From positions 34,501,190-34,565,189 of the forward strand of contig OZ038314.1 of NCBI GenBank assembly GCA_964035775.1: 64,000 nt of DNA. Reading direction: 5' to 3'. The notes under the pieces are model-generated. The model made no database searches. It was given only the letters and a program-made list of their open reading frames with translations, and was not told the DNA's origin. Below, in pieces: positions 1 to 14,148 of the stretch (positions are counted from its first letter, which is position 1; the number at the start of each line of letters is the position of its first letter). Source of the DNA: Osedax frankpressi (taxonomy: Eukaryota; Annelida; Polychaeta; Sabellida; Siboglinidae). Both the position numbers and the translations under genes were made by a program.

Positions 1-332
1 TAATATTTATTTTATATTGATTTTCATACAAGTAATTAAGTTATGAATTATTAATAAAAGTATTATATAAATAATTAAATTATAATAATATTATATGCAT
101 GTAATATAATATAATACATTTTTATTAAAACTGTACTTTTTATCTCTTGTACTTTTTAATTATTTTTCTTTATTACTTTTGAATAATGGTATTTCATTAT
201 TGGTAATATATCATACATAATTTTTAGAATACATTTATTGTACATTTATTTTCTTCATTATAAAATTAACTTTATTGTAATTGAAATATGCGAAATTAAA
301 TATAATAATAATAAAATTCCAGTATCACAAAC
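1..332. other. AT-rich intronic sequence at the left edge
   Basis: No coding signal was seen. It follows the GTTTGT donor at 332 of the M13 gene on the minus strand, so it is the start of an intron that runs out of the window. Confidence 0.6.
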
Positions 333-2637
333 CTGAGCGAAGCTTAAAAACAATACTTGCTTATTGTTCATATTTAGTCCAGGCAGTTTAAGTTCTTCAC
401 CATGCTTTTTCACATATGATTCATAAGCCTTGAGTAAGAAGATAAAGAAATCAATTTTGGTTTGTATAGATCAATTAAAAGATGCCTTTGATATTTGTGA
501 AAAATAATATAGAAATATATTTTAAAAATAATAAAATTAATTTAAGAAATAATAAAATTACAAATAATTAATTCCTAAAAAGTTCATGAATAAGTTCTTT
601 ATTTTTATGTAAATTGCAAAGAGGTCAAATTAGTAGAAATGACCAATTTGTCCAATCTAACGTGGTAGGTTTCAATTAGTCCCCCGATATCGGCGATATT
701 TTCTCCCAGAGTTCTCTTGCCGTTGCACTGCAATGTGCGTAATGTAATCGACGAGCGTTTACTAAAACCAGACGCCGCAACGACTTCGACGACTTTGAAC
801 TAACGTGCATTTTAATCTGCGGAACGTAATATGCATTGTACTGCTTGAGAATGCATTTTGTTTTCTCGACGTATTTCGCTTTGACGTCCTTACTCCACCA
901 TTTCCTCATGTTACCATCCTTGTCGTATTCGGAACCTGCAACGGAGTTAATGAAAGCCGTCGCGATCGCTGTCTTCGGGCTGAACATGACAATAGATGGC
1001 CACTAATTCTTTGTGTGGAGACTGCATCGTTAAAGTGTGAATCATCGTGTGGTGAGTTTATGTAAGATGTATGTTCGAAGTAAATATAGAAATATTATTA
1101 TTGCAATTATTCTGTTTCTTATTATTCTGTTTCTGTTGTTATTAGTAATAAAATATTGATACTTCTGAATAATAATTTTAATTAAATTTGAAAATAATTA
1201 ATTAATATATGTTGAATTTTTAAGAAACATGCTTACTTATAATAATGGTCTAGGATTAGAAATGTAATAAACGATAACGAGAGATAGGATCTAGAACCTA
1301 AACCAAACCAAACCTAAATCATCGAATTCGTGGGTGATTTCATGGCCAATGACACTTCCAATACCACCAAAATTCATAGCCCTGGAAATGTAGATTTGCT
1401 ATAGCAATATATAGTGAGAGTATAATATTGATAGATTTATAAGAATGGGTGTATCTTACATAATAGTTATAGCAAAGTGTTAGCAATAGTAGGTGAATAA
1501 TTATAAAGTAACGCATTGAAATGATGTGATAGAGAGAAATAATACAAATTAACTGTGTATCAATTAAAGTAGAATTAGTAATATACGGTTAATTACAATA
1601 TAACTGTGTATCAATTAAAGTAGAATTAGTAATATACGGTTAATTTGTCAATGTCTACCCAATGTTGAGTGTGGTCGATACTAAAGTAAGAATAATAAAG
1701 AGTTTGGTTTTAATGGTTTAAATTTCTAAATTTAACATATATTTAATAATATTGGATAGAAGAATTTAAGAATATTTTTAAAAAGTATGAATTTTCAATT
1801 TAATCTATGAATTTGATCTAATCTACTTGTAAACTTCACAAACATGTTATGATCTTTGCTGTAAAATGGAGGCTGAAGGATCCCAGCAGGAAAAGCTACA
1901 AGTTTAATTTTAGAGTTTGGTGAATATGCATTGTAATGTAAATAATAGGTTAGATTACTTATTAATTATATAAGATTATAATACATAACTAACTAGTTAA
2001 ATATTATAACCTCGCCCGTATACATACACATAGATGCATACCTCAACTAAAAAGATCTAATAATGTATTAGATTATATTAGAACTATATCAAATATCCTC
2101 GGTAGGTATTTGTATTTAACATTCAGTTTCACGATGAGATCTATAATCACAGCGTGAAAACTTACAAATATTATAAATTATTATAATTATTGCTGTTCAA
2201 TTTCTATAAAGGACATGCATTTTAAATTTAATGATTACGAAGTTTCATTTTCTTTCGTCGATAAACTTTAAAAGCAGTTTCTATCCTTTTAATGCGAAAA
2301 ATATTCAATATATCCAACTACTATATCTTATCAATTCGTGGGAAACTTACTGATTAAATTGCTTTTTTCATTTGATCGAGCATTAACGACAGTGGGATTC
2401 AATGTCCACCTGGTGAATAAAATCAATTTGAAATATAATTGTATCAATAAATATTATGAAAATAGAGGATTTTTTTGGAGGATTTTGTGTTGTCCATCCA
2501 CATTATATACATTTAATCATAAATTAATTTTATATATTAATATTTTATATCTATAGTTTAAAAAACATTATCTATCAATACAATATATTTTCTACAATTA
2601 ATAGTAAGTGTTGGTATTGGATCCACATTTTACCTAC

Positions 2638-2708
<71 letters not shown>

Positions 2709-5700
2709 ACAAGTGACAACTATTAATTGAATGGATTCAATAATTATTTTTTTTTGCAGATTTATAGTAATTTTAATTTAATACATTTATTTTATAATTC
2801 TGATAATAATAACTGATCATTCATAGAGATATTTAGAACGGATGCTTATTATTAATAAAGTTTGATATCTATAGTAGGAGATATGTCTTTTCAGCGGATA
2901 TATTTGACTCTATAGCAATATAAGATAGTTGATAGATATTTGTAACAGGTTTTATGTTATTCAATCTTATTTAAATTGATTCAAGTTTATTTTGCTATTT
3001 AGACTCAATAGGCGATGAAATGTCTTTTATTTCTTACTTGGATTTGTCCACGGGTTTCAGTATTTCTTTCAGAGAATTCCTGGTTTCAATCCTCATCATG
3101 TCGATTATATTAGAAAAGAACGCCTTTGTGTTTGGCTCCACCTGATTGGAAATCACGGCATTACTTTACGCTTTAGTTGCTACTTTATGCGGAGTATCCA
3201 GACATTTTACATTGCATAACAATGATCTGTATATTTTCATAGATCGGACACTTCTACGAATTAATATAAATATTGAAAACATGACCAGTTGGGAATCTAA
3301 TATTCAAGCTTTCAACTAGTTTTTATTTACGCTGTTTATGTACAAAATCATATTCATACTGTAAGTAGATTCACGTTTTTGTCACAAACAAATAATAACT
3401 TTCACTCCAGAAACTTCACAATCAAGTAGTATTTTCTTTAGCAAAGGTTGGTATTTAAAGTAATGTCTGACCTTCATAAACATGCATTCAACGTGAAACG
3501 TAAATAGAACAAACGTTTACTAAAGTAAGTATTTGGAACCAACGTTTACTAAAGTAAGTATTTAGAACATACGTTTACTAAAGTAAGTATTTAGAACCGA
3601 CGTTTACTAAAGTAAGTAAATAGAACAAATGTTTACTAAAGTAAGTAAATAGAACAGATATTTACTATAGTAAGTATTTAGAACAGATATTTAATAAAGT
3701 AAGTATTTAGAACAGATATTTACTAAAGTAAGTATTTAGAAATCGTCGTCAATTTTACTTAACCTCAATACTTTTGCTGAGAAATTCGTCGTTCAATATT
3801 TCTTCTGGATATCCGATATTTTTCTTCATTACTTTCGCCTGAGATGTGTTACATAATAAGATGTCACTAAATGCTATAATTAGTATAAATCTGCGTTATG
3901 CAAGTTAGGCGAGCAAATAGTTTCGTAATCCCTTTTAATCAAATTAAGAAGTATTCGATATTATATAATATATAAAATCCATATTTAATGATAAGCATTA
4001 TAAATAATCTAGTACTTAATTTACTAAGCACAAAAAAGAATTAAGTGAAGTTTATGAATAAATATCGTCGCCAGAAAAAGCTGAACAATAATAAATTAAT
4101 AAATAGATATCAAATATTAACAAATTCACGTGAAATATTCGATTCAAAAGAAAAGAATGTTCCAATATATCTACAAGTAGTGACCTTCGCAATCGCATTC
4201 CTCTTCGTGGAGCTGTCCATCCAATCAGAATTACTCATCATATTGATGATTGACAATTTTAGTTCGTCCACCATTTGGTCTGCCTATAAAATGATATAAC
4301 GCGAAATATAAAATAGTTATATGCTATAAAGGTTACGAAAAGACCAAAGAAAGTAAAAATATAACATATGTATATGCATACGTGTATATCATATATATGT
4401 ATTTAAATATAACATATATATGTATTTAAATATAACATATATGTTTTATACAAATTTAATAAACAATTTAATTATTGTGCTTATTCTCAATTATAATTTA
4501 TAAATTTTATAATTTAATAGTTATAGTTATATTCAACTAGTTCTATTTCTATAAAGATCAAAAGCTCTTTAGTAGGATATAAATTATTAGATTAATGATC
4601 CCTATCTAAATATATACTAGATGTCAGAACTAATACTTTACGGATCTAAGGAAAAAATAAAAGAATTCAAACCAAAATCATTTGTATAGTATAATATTTA
4701 GTGTAATATGTATTATAATATTTAGTGTAATATGTATTATAATATTTAGTGTAATATGTATTATAATATTTAGTGTAATATGTATTATAATATGCAGCGT
4801 AATATGTATTATAATAGTTAGTGTATTATGTAGTATACTATTTAGTGAAATATGTAGTATACTATTTAGTGTAATATGTATTATAATATGTAGTGTAATA
4901 TGTATTATAATATGTAGTGTAATATGTATTATAATATGTAGTGTAATATGTATTATAATATTTAGTGTAATATGTATTATAATATTTAGTATAATATGTA
5001 TTATAATAGTTAGTGTATTATGTAGTATACTATTTAGTGTAATATGTATTATAATATGTAGTGTAATATGTTTTATAATATTTAGTATAATATGTATTAT
5101 AATAGTTAGTATATTATGTAGTATACTATTTAGTGTAATATGTAGTATAATATGTAGTTTAATATGTATTATAATAGTTATTGTAATATGTATTATAATA
5201 TTTAGTGTAATATGTAGTTTATTGTGTATTAATAATTAATACTGGGCAACAAATATTATTAAAAATTGTTCTTTATTGACCAATTTTCTACAAGACTTGC
5301 GGACTACACGACGTCAAATTGCTTGCTTTAAATATCTATACCCGTTGTGTATAATAACATGTTAGATACCCTCATTATACCCTAGTTATACCCTCATTAT
5401 ACCCTCATTATACCCTCATTATACCCTCGTTATACCCTCATTATACCCTCGTTATACCCTCATTATACCCTCATTATACCCTCATTATACCCTCATTATA
5501 CCCTCGTTATACCCTTATTATACCCTCATTATAACCTGATTATACCCTGATTATACCCTCGTTATACCCTCATTATACCCTCGTTATACCCTCATTATAC
5601 CCTCATTATACCCTCGTTATACCCTTATTATACCCTCATTATACCCTCGTTATACCCTCATTATACCCTCATAAACCATCATTATACCCTCCTTATACCC

Positions 5701-8700
5701 TCATTATACCCTCGTTATACCCTCGTTATACCCTCATTATACCCTCATAAACCATCATTATACCCTCCTTATATCCTCGTTATACCCTCCTTATACCCTC
5801 GTTATACCATCATTATACCCTCCTTATACCCTCGTTATACCCTCGTTATACCCTCGTTATACCCTCCTTATACCCTCGTTATACCCTCATTATACCCTCA
5901 TAAACCCTCATTATACCCTCATTATACCCTCATTATACCCTCATAAACCCTCATTATACCCTCCTTATACCCTCGTTATACCATCATTATACCCTCCTTA
6001 TACCCTCGTTATACCCTCGTTATACCCTCCTTATACCCTCGTTATACCCTCATTATACCCTCATAAACCCTCATTATACCCTCATTATACCCTCGTTATA
6101 CCCTCCTTATACCCTCATTATACCCTCATTATACCCTCATTATACCATCATAAACCCTCATTATACCCTCATTATACCCTCATTATACCCTCCTTATACC
6201 CTCGTTATACCCTCGTTATACCCTCATTATACCCTCATTATACCCTCATTATACCCTCATTATACCCTCGTTATACCCTTATTATACCCTCATTATAACC
6301 TGATTATACCCTGATTATACCCTCGTTATACCCTCATTATACCCTCGTTATACCCTCATTATACCCTCATTATACCCTCGTTATACCCTTATTATACCCT
6401 CATTATACCCTCGTTATACCCTCATTATACCCTCATAAACCATCATTATACCCTCCTTATACCCTCATTATACCCTCGTTATACCCTCGTTATACCCTCA
6501 TTATACCCTCATAAACCATCATTATACCCTCCTTATATCCTCGTTATACCCTCCTTATACCCTCGTTATACCATCATTATACCCTCCTTATACCCTCGTT
6601 ATACCCTCGTTATACCCTCGTTATACCCTCCTTATACCCTCGTTATACCCTCATTATACCCTCATAAACCCTCATTATACCCTCATTATACCCTCATTAT
6701 ACCCTCATAAACCCTCATTATACCCTCCTTATACCCTCGTTATACCATCATTATACCCTCCTTATACCCTCGTTATACCCTCGTTATACCCTCCTTATAC
6801 CCTCGTTATACCCTCATTATACCCTCATAAACCCTCATTATACCCTCATTATACCCTCGTTATACCCTCCTTATACCCTCATTATACCCTCATTATACCC
6901 TCATTATACCATCATAAACCCTCATTATACCCTCATTATACCCTCATTATACCCTCGTTATACCCTCATTATACCCTCATTATACCCTCATTATACCCTC
7001 ATTATACCCTCATTATACCCTCATTATACCCTCGTTATACCCTTATTATACCCTCATTATACCCTCGTTATACCCTCATTATACCCTCATAAACCATCAT
7101 TATACCCTCCTTATACCCTCATTATACCCTCGTTATACCCTCGTTATACCCTCATTATACCCTCATAAACCATCATTATACCCTCCTTATATCCTCGTTA
7201 TACCCTCCTTATACCCTCGTTATACCATCATTATACCCTCCTTATACCCTCGTTATACCCTCGTTATACCCTCGTTATACCCTCCTTATACCCTCGTTAT
7301 ACCCTCATTATACCCTCATAAACCCTCATTATACCCTCATTATACCCTCATTATACCCTCATAAACCCTCATTATACCCTCCTTATACCCTCGTTATACC
7401 ATCATTATACCCTCCTTATACCCTCGTTATACCCTCGTTATACCCTCCTTATACCCTCGTTATACCCTCATTATACCCTCATAAACCCTCATTATACCCT
7501 CATTATACCCTCGTTATACCCTCCTTATACCCTCATTATACCCTCATTATACCCTCATTATACCATCATAAACCCTCATTATACCCTCATTATACCCTCA
7601 TTATACCCTCGTTATACCCTCATTATACCCTCATTATACCCTCATTATACCCTCATTATACCCTCATAAACCCTCATTATACCCTCATTATACCCTCGTT
7701 ATACCCTCCTTATACCCTCATTATACCCTCATTATACCCTCATTATACCATCATAAACCCTCATTATACCCTCATTATACCCTCATTATACCCTCGTTAT
7801 ACCCTCATTATACCCTCATTATACCCTCATTATACCCTCATTATACCCTCATTATACCCTCATTATACCCTCATTATACCATCATAAACCCTCATTATAC
7901 CCTCATTATACCCTCATTATACCCTCGTTATACCCTCATTATACCCTCATTATACCCTCATTATACCCTCATTATACCCTCATTATACCCTCCTTATACC
8001 CTCCACGTATTACCAGGTAATATTCCCACTAACTTTATATTTCGCGTCCTTATCGAAATACTCGTCGACGAACATACGTCCAACAGCGTATCCAAGCACC
8101 CCTCGTCTAGTAGCGCTGATGCAGGTCTTGAAACGGGGGCTTCGATGAGCCGAACCCCTGATGACCTGAGATGTAAAGCAATAAGTAGCAACTGTAAACT
8201 AAATACGCCTTTTTGGAGGCGTTAATTCAAATAAATGCATAGCATATCTACCTTTATAAATAAGACATGTTATCCAATTGAGTTATTATTATTATGAAAA
8301 ATATATTAACATATTGCAATCATTAATATATAGAATTTTAACAGTTTGAGATATATTATAATAAATTATCAGTTACAATTTATAAATAAAGAGATATTTA
8401 GACAATCGGGATTCTGGAATTAATAATTTGTACTTTGTAGTACAAATAAATAGTATATATTATTACATAGCAGAATTCAAAAGTATTATTTGAAATATGA
8501 TTACTTTTCATATTGTTCAATTAGATTCATTTCTTATTTATTTATCTTATATTTGTATTACATTTTATTTATAATCAATAATAATATATAAATTAAATAT
8601 AAGCACTGTATTGTGCTTGAATTATAGAGTTTTTTATACAATGATAGTAGATCTCCAATAACTTAACAGACCCAATTATAGAAATAGTTCAAGAGTTTGT

Positions 8701-11700
8701 TAGAGTAACAGGCAAGATTAATCTTTGGTAACAGTATTAAAAGTTTGCAAATCACTACCAAAATTGTAATTTTTCAGGTTTTAATTTTAATTTTCTAAAT
8801 TATTATTCAAAATAGTGTACACTGTACAATGTACACTGTACAGCCAATAATATAATAACCATTTTGAATTTCTGACTGATTGGACCAAGTTTTACATTCG
8901 GAAGATATTCAATAGTGTTATGAACCAGCTGCCAGAGCATATAATTTGCAATTATCCTAAAATCATTTGGTGAGATAGTGTTGCGAATAATTAAATTGAA
9001 CTACAAAATCTATAACTAATATATCAATAGCTAATAAATCAATAGCTAATACATCAATAGCTAATACATCAATAGCTAATACATCAATAGCTAATACATC
9101 AAGAGCTAATACATCAATAGCTAATACATCAATAGCTAATACATCAATAGCTAATATATCAATAGCTAATACATCAATAGCTAATACATCAATAGCTAAT
9201 ATATCAATAGCTAATACATCAATAGATAATACATCAATAGCTAACATATCAATAACTAATACATCAATAGCTAATAAATCAATAGCTAACATATCAATAA
9301 CTAATACATCAATAGCTAATAAATCAATAGCTAATAAATCAATAGCTAATAAATCAATAGCTAATACATCAATAGCTAATACATCAATAGCTAATATATC
9401 AATAGCTAATACATCAATAGCTAATACATCAATAGCTAACATATCCATAACTAATACATCAATAGCTAATAAATCAATAGCTAATATATCAATAACTAAT
9501 ACATCAATAGCTAATAAATCAATAGCTAATAAATCAATAGCTAATAAATCAATAGCTAATAAATCAATAGCTAATAAATCAATAGCTAATAAATCAATAG
9601 CTAATACATCAATAGCTAATACATCAATAGCTAATATATCAATAGCTAATACATCAATAACTAATACATCAATAGCTAACATATCCATAACTAATACATC
9701 AATAGCTAATAAATCAATAGCTAATATATCAATAACTAATACATCAATAGCTAATAAATCAATAACTAGATATATTGTACGCTCAGCTATACATGCCCAT
9801 AAGACACCATAAGACACCATAAACCCATAAGCCCATAAACCCGTAAGCCCATAAGTTTCACCTTTTCGGAGTTTTCTGCAACAGTTCAACAAGTCGGCCC
9901 AAGTAATATTTCGAGTAGAGCAGAACTTCGGTCCGCTTATTAACATCGTAGCCGGTCTCCTCGAATAAAGAGGTCAAGTAGGTCTCCCACTCGAACACCT
10001 GGCGTTCAAAAATTTACATTGATTGTAATAAAGTATATAAATATTATTTAATTTTAAATTCACATCGACAGTAAGAAATATTTATCATAATATTTATCTA
10101 CCAAATATACTTGAATAACTCATGTAAAGTGAATGTAAAGTGAGTATTCATTGCGGACATATAAATGTAACTAACCTGCGGAAATTTAGAAGTGAGCTGT
10201 TGAATTGTTAATTTATTGTAAAGATTATCACTCATCACACTTTCAGATCTTGACAAAGTAATCTAAGGAATGTAAATAATGTGTAGAATGTAAGGAATGT
10301 GTAGAATGTAAGGAATGTGTAGCATGCAAGGGATATGTAGAATGTAAGGAAAGCCTGAATTGATATGAAATAAATGTCAGCATTATGTAAAATATACATT
10401 TGTTATTAATTTGTGAATTTATGAAATTATAACAAACTTTATTTAAAAATGAAAAATAAGAATGTAACTTATATTATTACAATTTGATACCTGGGCAAGA
10501 TCTATGGAAAATTCCACGAGGTCGTTCATTTCATTTTTTGCGAATGTCAATCCAGCTCCTAATGCCATCGCAACCTTGAAAAGAGATCAAATAAAAATTC
10601 AAATATTAGTTGATACAAGATATCTATAAATATCTTATACACATATAAAATATATATAATATCTCAAATAGAATACATACATAAGTATCTTATATATATA
10701 TACAATATCTACAATATAATACATACATATAAAATATCTACAATATATATACTAATAATATTGATTATTTTTCATTTCATACAAAACCATAATTGAATGT
10801 GAATTAGTAATAGACACTAAATACGTAGTCAAGTCATAGTTTGAGTATATACCAACTTCTCTCGTGTACTCCCTGTAGCCTTGAGTATATTTGTATTTAC
10901 GACTCGTAGTATTTCGAGTGAACGAACTCTTCGACCTCATGTCGAGTTTCGCTTGATCCAACTGGATTTCATGAGTTGACGTGCATTATAACAATGGTAA
11001 TCATAATAAAGACATCAAATAGCGTTAAAATATTAGATCCAGCTTGTAATAAATTGATGGTAGGTAACGATGATATATTAATGTAGTTATTATTAATTAT
11101 AATTCGCGACGATACCAACAATTATGATATTTTTATTGGATTGTTTGTCATCAGCTGCCACCTTTATTCTCAAGAAAACCTGGCATAGGAACATTGGTAA
11201 ACTACGCGCAATTGCACGGAAGGAAAGAGTTTTCCGAAGCAAACGCAGGAAGAGTATACCTTCACGAAGAAGTACGCATACAGAGACTATTTAAAACATG
11301 ACTATGCATATCGAGATTAACCTATAGAGAACACGAGAGTACATTAATTTTGCATAATGCAAAAAAAGAAATTAATTATATAATTTACCGGATAATATTT
11401 GCAGGTAAAAGGTGAAATGTGTTAAGGAAAATGCTTACCTGGATTCCTAATTTGTTCAGATGTAGCAGTGTGGAGGTGAAATCAAAGTCTTCTTCTTTCC
11501 AAGTGTCCCCCTTCAACACGGGCCAACCTTACTCCACCGACGTTAAATAAGATTTTAAAAAAATAAATGGCTTCATAAAGTTGAAATGTAAATCAAAACA
11601 TACAAATTTTGGTATTGGAGTCGAATAAATATAAAATAAAATCATAACAAAATTGAAAGAAAAAAGAAAACTGTGAATAAATTTGATCAAATTTTATGAA

Positions 11701-14148
11701 TTGTACAAAATTAAGATTATTAGAAAGTAAGTTTCTATTCTCAAAACAATTTGATCAATGATATAATGATATATTTAATATAATAAAGGATTATAAATTG
11801 TAGCCATTGTATTTACCTTTGAATTTAGTGAGCAGATTCAGTAGAGGAGCATTGCCAAGTTTATTGATGGTATCTGTTTATATTACCCATTCTTTTCATT
11901 ATTTAAGTATAGAATGTGTGAAATAACTCATAGACTTTTTTAAATATCGCAATATATAAATAATCAATTATTTTAATAAATAAACCCGTATCCATGCAAG
12001 ATTGGTACATATTTTTTGACTTTATGGAATATTCTGGTTCATCTTTAATTGGCTCATTAAGTACCGCTAATGTAATTATATTGTAATGTATTGTCATGTT
12101 ATATAATATTATAGACGTAATAAATTATGGATTAATTAGATTATTACTTTATTAGGTTATTAAATATTATGTAATTGTAATAAATATAATCCAATAGGTT
12201 ATTATATTATTATAATAATACAAATTATTGTATGTTATTATAATATAATTATAATTATTATAATAATATAGGTTATTATATTATTATATCATAAATAATG
12301 ATAATATAGGTTATTATATTAGATTATTTAATTATGAAATTATTACTGAATTTTATTATTTTAATATTATATTTCTAATTATTGTATGTATTTCGTAATA
12401 TTAATGTAATATTGTTATTATTTCTATAAAATAATCGAATAATTTAATATCTTAATTAAATATAAAAATATTTAATACTTATTTAAAAATTAATTGGTCA
12501 TTTGTGTGAATCTTGTAATTAAATTGTAACAAATATGTAGTAAAGGAGATATAATAGGAAATATAGTGAATGACCTTTAACTTGATCGTAAACTTGATTT
12601 GAGAGTTTACTAAAAGCTCCGTAACCAGAATGATCAGAGGGCATCGGATTTATCTGGAAATGTTGAAAGAAGGATATAATGGAGCAGATATTTACACAAG
12701 TACTATTAATGATTTAACTAGTTCCAAGCAAGTTTAATTGTATTCTAATGCAAACGCCGAAGGATAATGAGATTTCAATAATCCGATTATATGGTAAATC
12801 TTAAACAGCTTCAGTCGAATGATTGCAAATGTAAGTCGAAAGTAGTCTCGACCTCACTTCATTAACGTGACATTTGACTTAACTGACGTTTGACCAATGA
12901 CCGCATGCGAATTCATGAAAATCGACGCAAGGATTCGCGTGCATGTTCATATTGTTAATCAGATAGGCAGCTGTCGAAAGATATTCAGTTATATAAGAGC
13001 ACGTTATATAATGTTAACCTAAGTCAATCTAAATCTCTTGATATTCACAAATCGACAACTCTAAACAAACTGGTGAATATTTGGATTATAAAATAGGCAG
13101 AGAAAGTAGTTAAGTACTAAGTAGTTAATTACTAAAGTAACTTAGGTGACTACTAACCATTATTCACGCACTCTTTCGTCGTACAGATATTATTATCCAC
13201 GAAACCTTTAAGAAAATTGCTAGAATTATTATTAGAATAAAAATAAATTGTTGTATTTACAAAAAATTAAACTTTTATTTGCTCATTTCAATAATTTATA
13301 ATTTACATTTAAAAATCCTAGCAGATATTTCATATTTTTCAAATTTGTATTATAAATATGCAATTGTTTATAAATAGAATAGACCATTTAAACAAAATGT
13401 TAACATTTAACATTTAAACAGAATGTTACACAATTATATTAAGCATTACTTTATATTTCTAATTTTCAATTATTTAATTATAATTCACCTTAGTCTATTG
13501 AAATTAGAAATAATATTTAAAAAGATATTTTTTATTACGCTCTGATTAATTAATGGCTAGTTTTTATGACTAGTACATTTAATATAATATAGCAATTGGA
13601 CACAATTTACAAGGCTAGAGTATAAATGTATTGTTCCAACTGAAATGCAATTGCATACAATAAATCCAGTTCATAGTGAATTATATAATCTCAAAATATT
13701 GCAAGAAATTATCTATGCTTTACATATTTCATATCTACAATTCATAATATTTACATAACTTGAATTTCTTATCTACAGATTGTAACTAAAACTAAAACTT
13801 AACGATATACAAGGCCTTTAACTTAACAAACCAGCACTACTAACCATTGTTATACAAATAGATGGCAACTCCAATAGATGAAAGCGCCAACACAAGCAAT
13901 AGTACAACAGATAGTTTTATGAGTGACCTGTATCTCTGAGACTTCTTGGCTTCGCTGGTCCTAGAAATAAGCGAGGTCATCAATTCTATTTTAGTCTGTA
14001 CACAGAGCTGCATTTCATTTTGGTATTGAAACTTATATTTAATAACTTAGGACACTAATATTTAATTGATTGATCATGTAAATCATAATGTAAATGTATT
14101 CGACAATTCAGTTTTAACTGACCCATAGTTTTCGTCTGTTTCTGGCAT
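333..14148 (-). CDS. Neprilysin-like M13 zinc metalloendopeptidase, partial (C-terminus off the left edge)
   Basis: Type II membrane ectoenzyme of family M13, expected to cleave extracellular peptides. Coding exons in order: 14148-14123, 13960-13845, 12970-12888, 12653-12575, 11873-11817, 11527-11439, 11179-11120, 10961-10857, 10574-10491, 10262-10176, 9998-9862, 8956-8860, 8165-8034, 4283-4185, 3838-3764, 3141-3038, 2409-2351, 1895-1844, 1381-1314, 935-805, 727-662, 428-333. All joins keep phase and give 634 codons. Start: ATG at 14148 (MPETDENY), then a basic stretch and one transmembrane segment ([20 protein letters not shown]). Diagnostic motifs: [44 protein letters not shown] (zinc site) and [10 protein letters not shown] (third zinc ligand). 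The last visible exon ends LFLSFAQ, so the usual HSPxxFRV and CxxW tail lies outside the window. Odd: NAR replaces the substrate-binding NAY/NAF, and the Cys pair usual just after the membrane segment is not seen, so a small exon may be missing. Confidence 0.93.
728..804 (-). other. 77-nt intron, among the shortest in the window
   Basis: The intron between the YDKDGN exon and the GENIAD exon opens with GTTAGT and ends CATTGCAG. Homology fixes both ends, because QIKMH joins directly to [13 protein letters not shown]. Its length shows that this genome tolerates introns of about 75 nt beside introns of several kilobases. That matters when judging the 61-nt gap between the duplicated calcineurin exons. 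Confidence 0.85.
1314..1381 (-). CDS. M13 peptidase exon with the HEITH zinc motif
   Basis: This 68-nt exon reads [21 protein letters not shown]. It carries two zinc-ligand histidines and the catalytic glutamate of the HExxH motif. The third ligand, in GENIAD, is two exons downstream at 727-662. Both motifs are intact, so the enzyme looks catalytically competent. The donor is GTTTGG, a weak site, but phase and homology fix it: the next exon (935-805) continues in frame with [14 protein letters not shown], as in neprilysin and ECE. Confidence 0.93.
2641..2705. repeat. (TA)n microsatellite
   Basis: Two TA tracts separated by a short interruption (tacattta), in an M13-gene intron. Confidence 0.95.
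3505..3742. repeat. 27-bp tandem repeat, about 9 copies
   Basis: The unit resembles acgtttactaaagtaagt followed by atttagaac. On the gene (minus) strand the array begins roughly 20 nt after the donor at 3763, one of several donor-proximal arrays in the window. Confidence 0.93.
4684..5232. repeat. 24-bp tandem repeat, about 23 copies
   Basis: The unit is built from tagtgtaatatgtattataa and is 24 bp long, with drift among copies. The long open frame across it (SVICIIIF repeated) is an artefact of a unit length divisible by three without stops. Intronic in the M13 gene. Confidence 0.95.
5362..8008. repeat. 11-bp satellite (ACCCTCATTAT)n, about 2.65 kb, with higher-order repeats
   Basis: Roughly 240 copies of an 11-bp unit. 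Variants cattat, cgttat, ccttat and cataaa recur in the same order in long blocks. For example, the rare ccttatatcctcg variant comes back near 5768, 6531 and 7186. On the M13 gene strand the array starts about 30 nt after the donor at 8033. It is not a known telomere motif. Confidence 0.95.
8813..8842. repeat. Short TGTACA-type palindromic repeat
   Basis: Four overlapping gtacactgtacaatgtacac units lie about 20 nt beyond the donor of the M13 exon 8956-8860. A longer array of the same motif lies at 31298-31402. Confidence 0.8.
9009..9766. repeat. 15-bp tandem repeat (caatagctaatacat)n, about 50 copies
   Basis: The 15-bp unit has tacat, aaat and tatat variants and gives a stop-free (AIDVL)n frame on the minus strand. 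Phase and homology of the flanking exons (9998-9862 and 8956-8860) place the whole array inside one intron, so it is not translated in the M13 product. Confidence 0.95.
9803..9857. repeat. Short CCATAA-rich repeat at an M13 donor
   Basis: Degenerate copies of cccataag and caccataaga begin within about 5 nt of the donor at 9861 (GTGAAA on the minus strand). Confidence 0.8.
10265..10350. repeat. 18-bp repeat, about 4 copies
   Basis: Units of ggaatgtgtagaatgtaa lie just upstream, on the gene strand, of the M13 exon 10262-10176. This is an acceptor-side array. Confidence 0.85.

Noticed and set aside
1844-2409. AT-AC (U12) intron between the NAR exon and the FPAG exon
   Set aside because: A normal GTAAGT donor at 2350 and TAG acceptor before 1895 join the exons in phase (LI|T|FPAG), so no minor-class intron is needed.
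4682-5239. 185-codon hydrophobic repeat frame resembling a membrane protein
   Set aside because: Pure reading of a 24-bp intronic repeat on the strand opposite the gene.
5362-8008. CRISPR array or telomere repeat
   Set aside because: Direct 11-bp units without unique spacers, in a eukaryotic intron, and not matching any telomere motif I know.
8963-9946. 327-codon minus-strand frame of AIDVL repeats
   Set aside because: The flanking M13 exons use a different frame and splice around it; the frame comes from a 15-bp repeat lacking stops.
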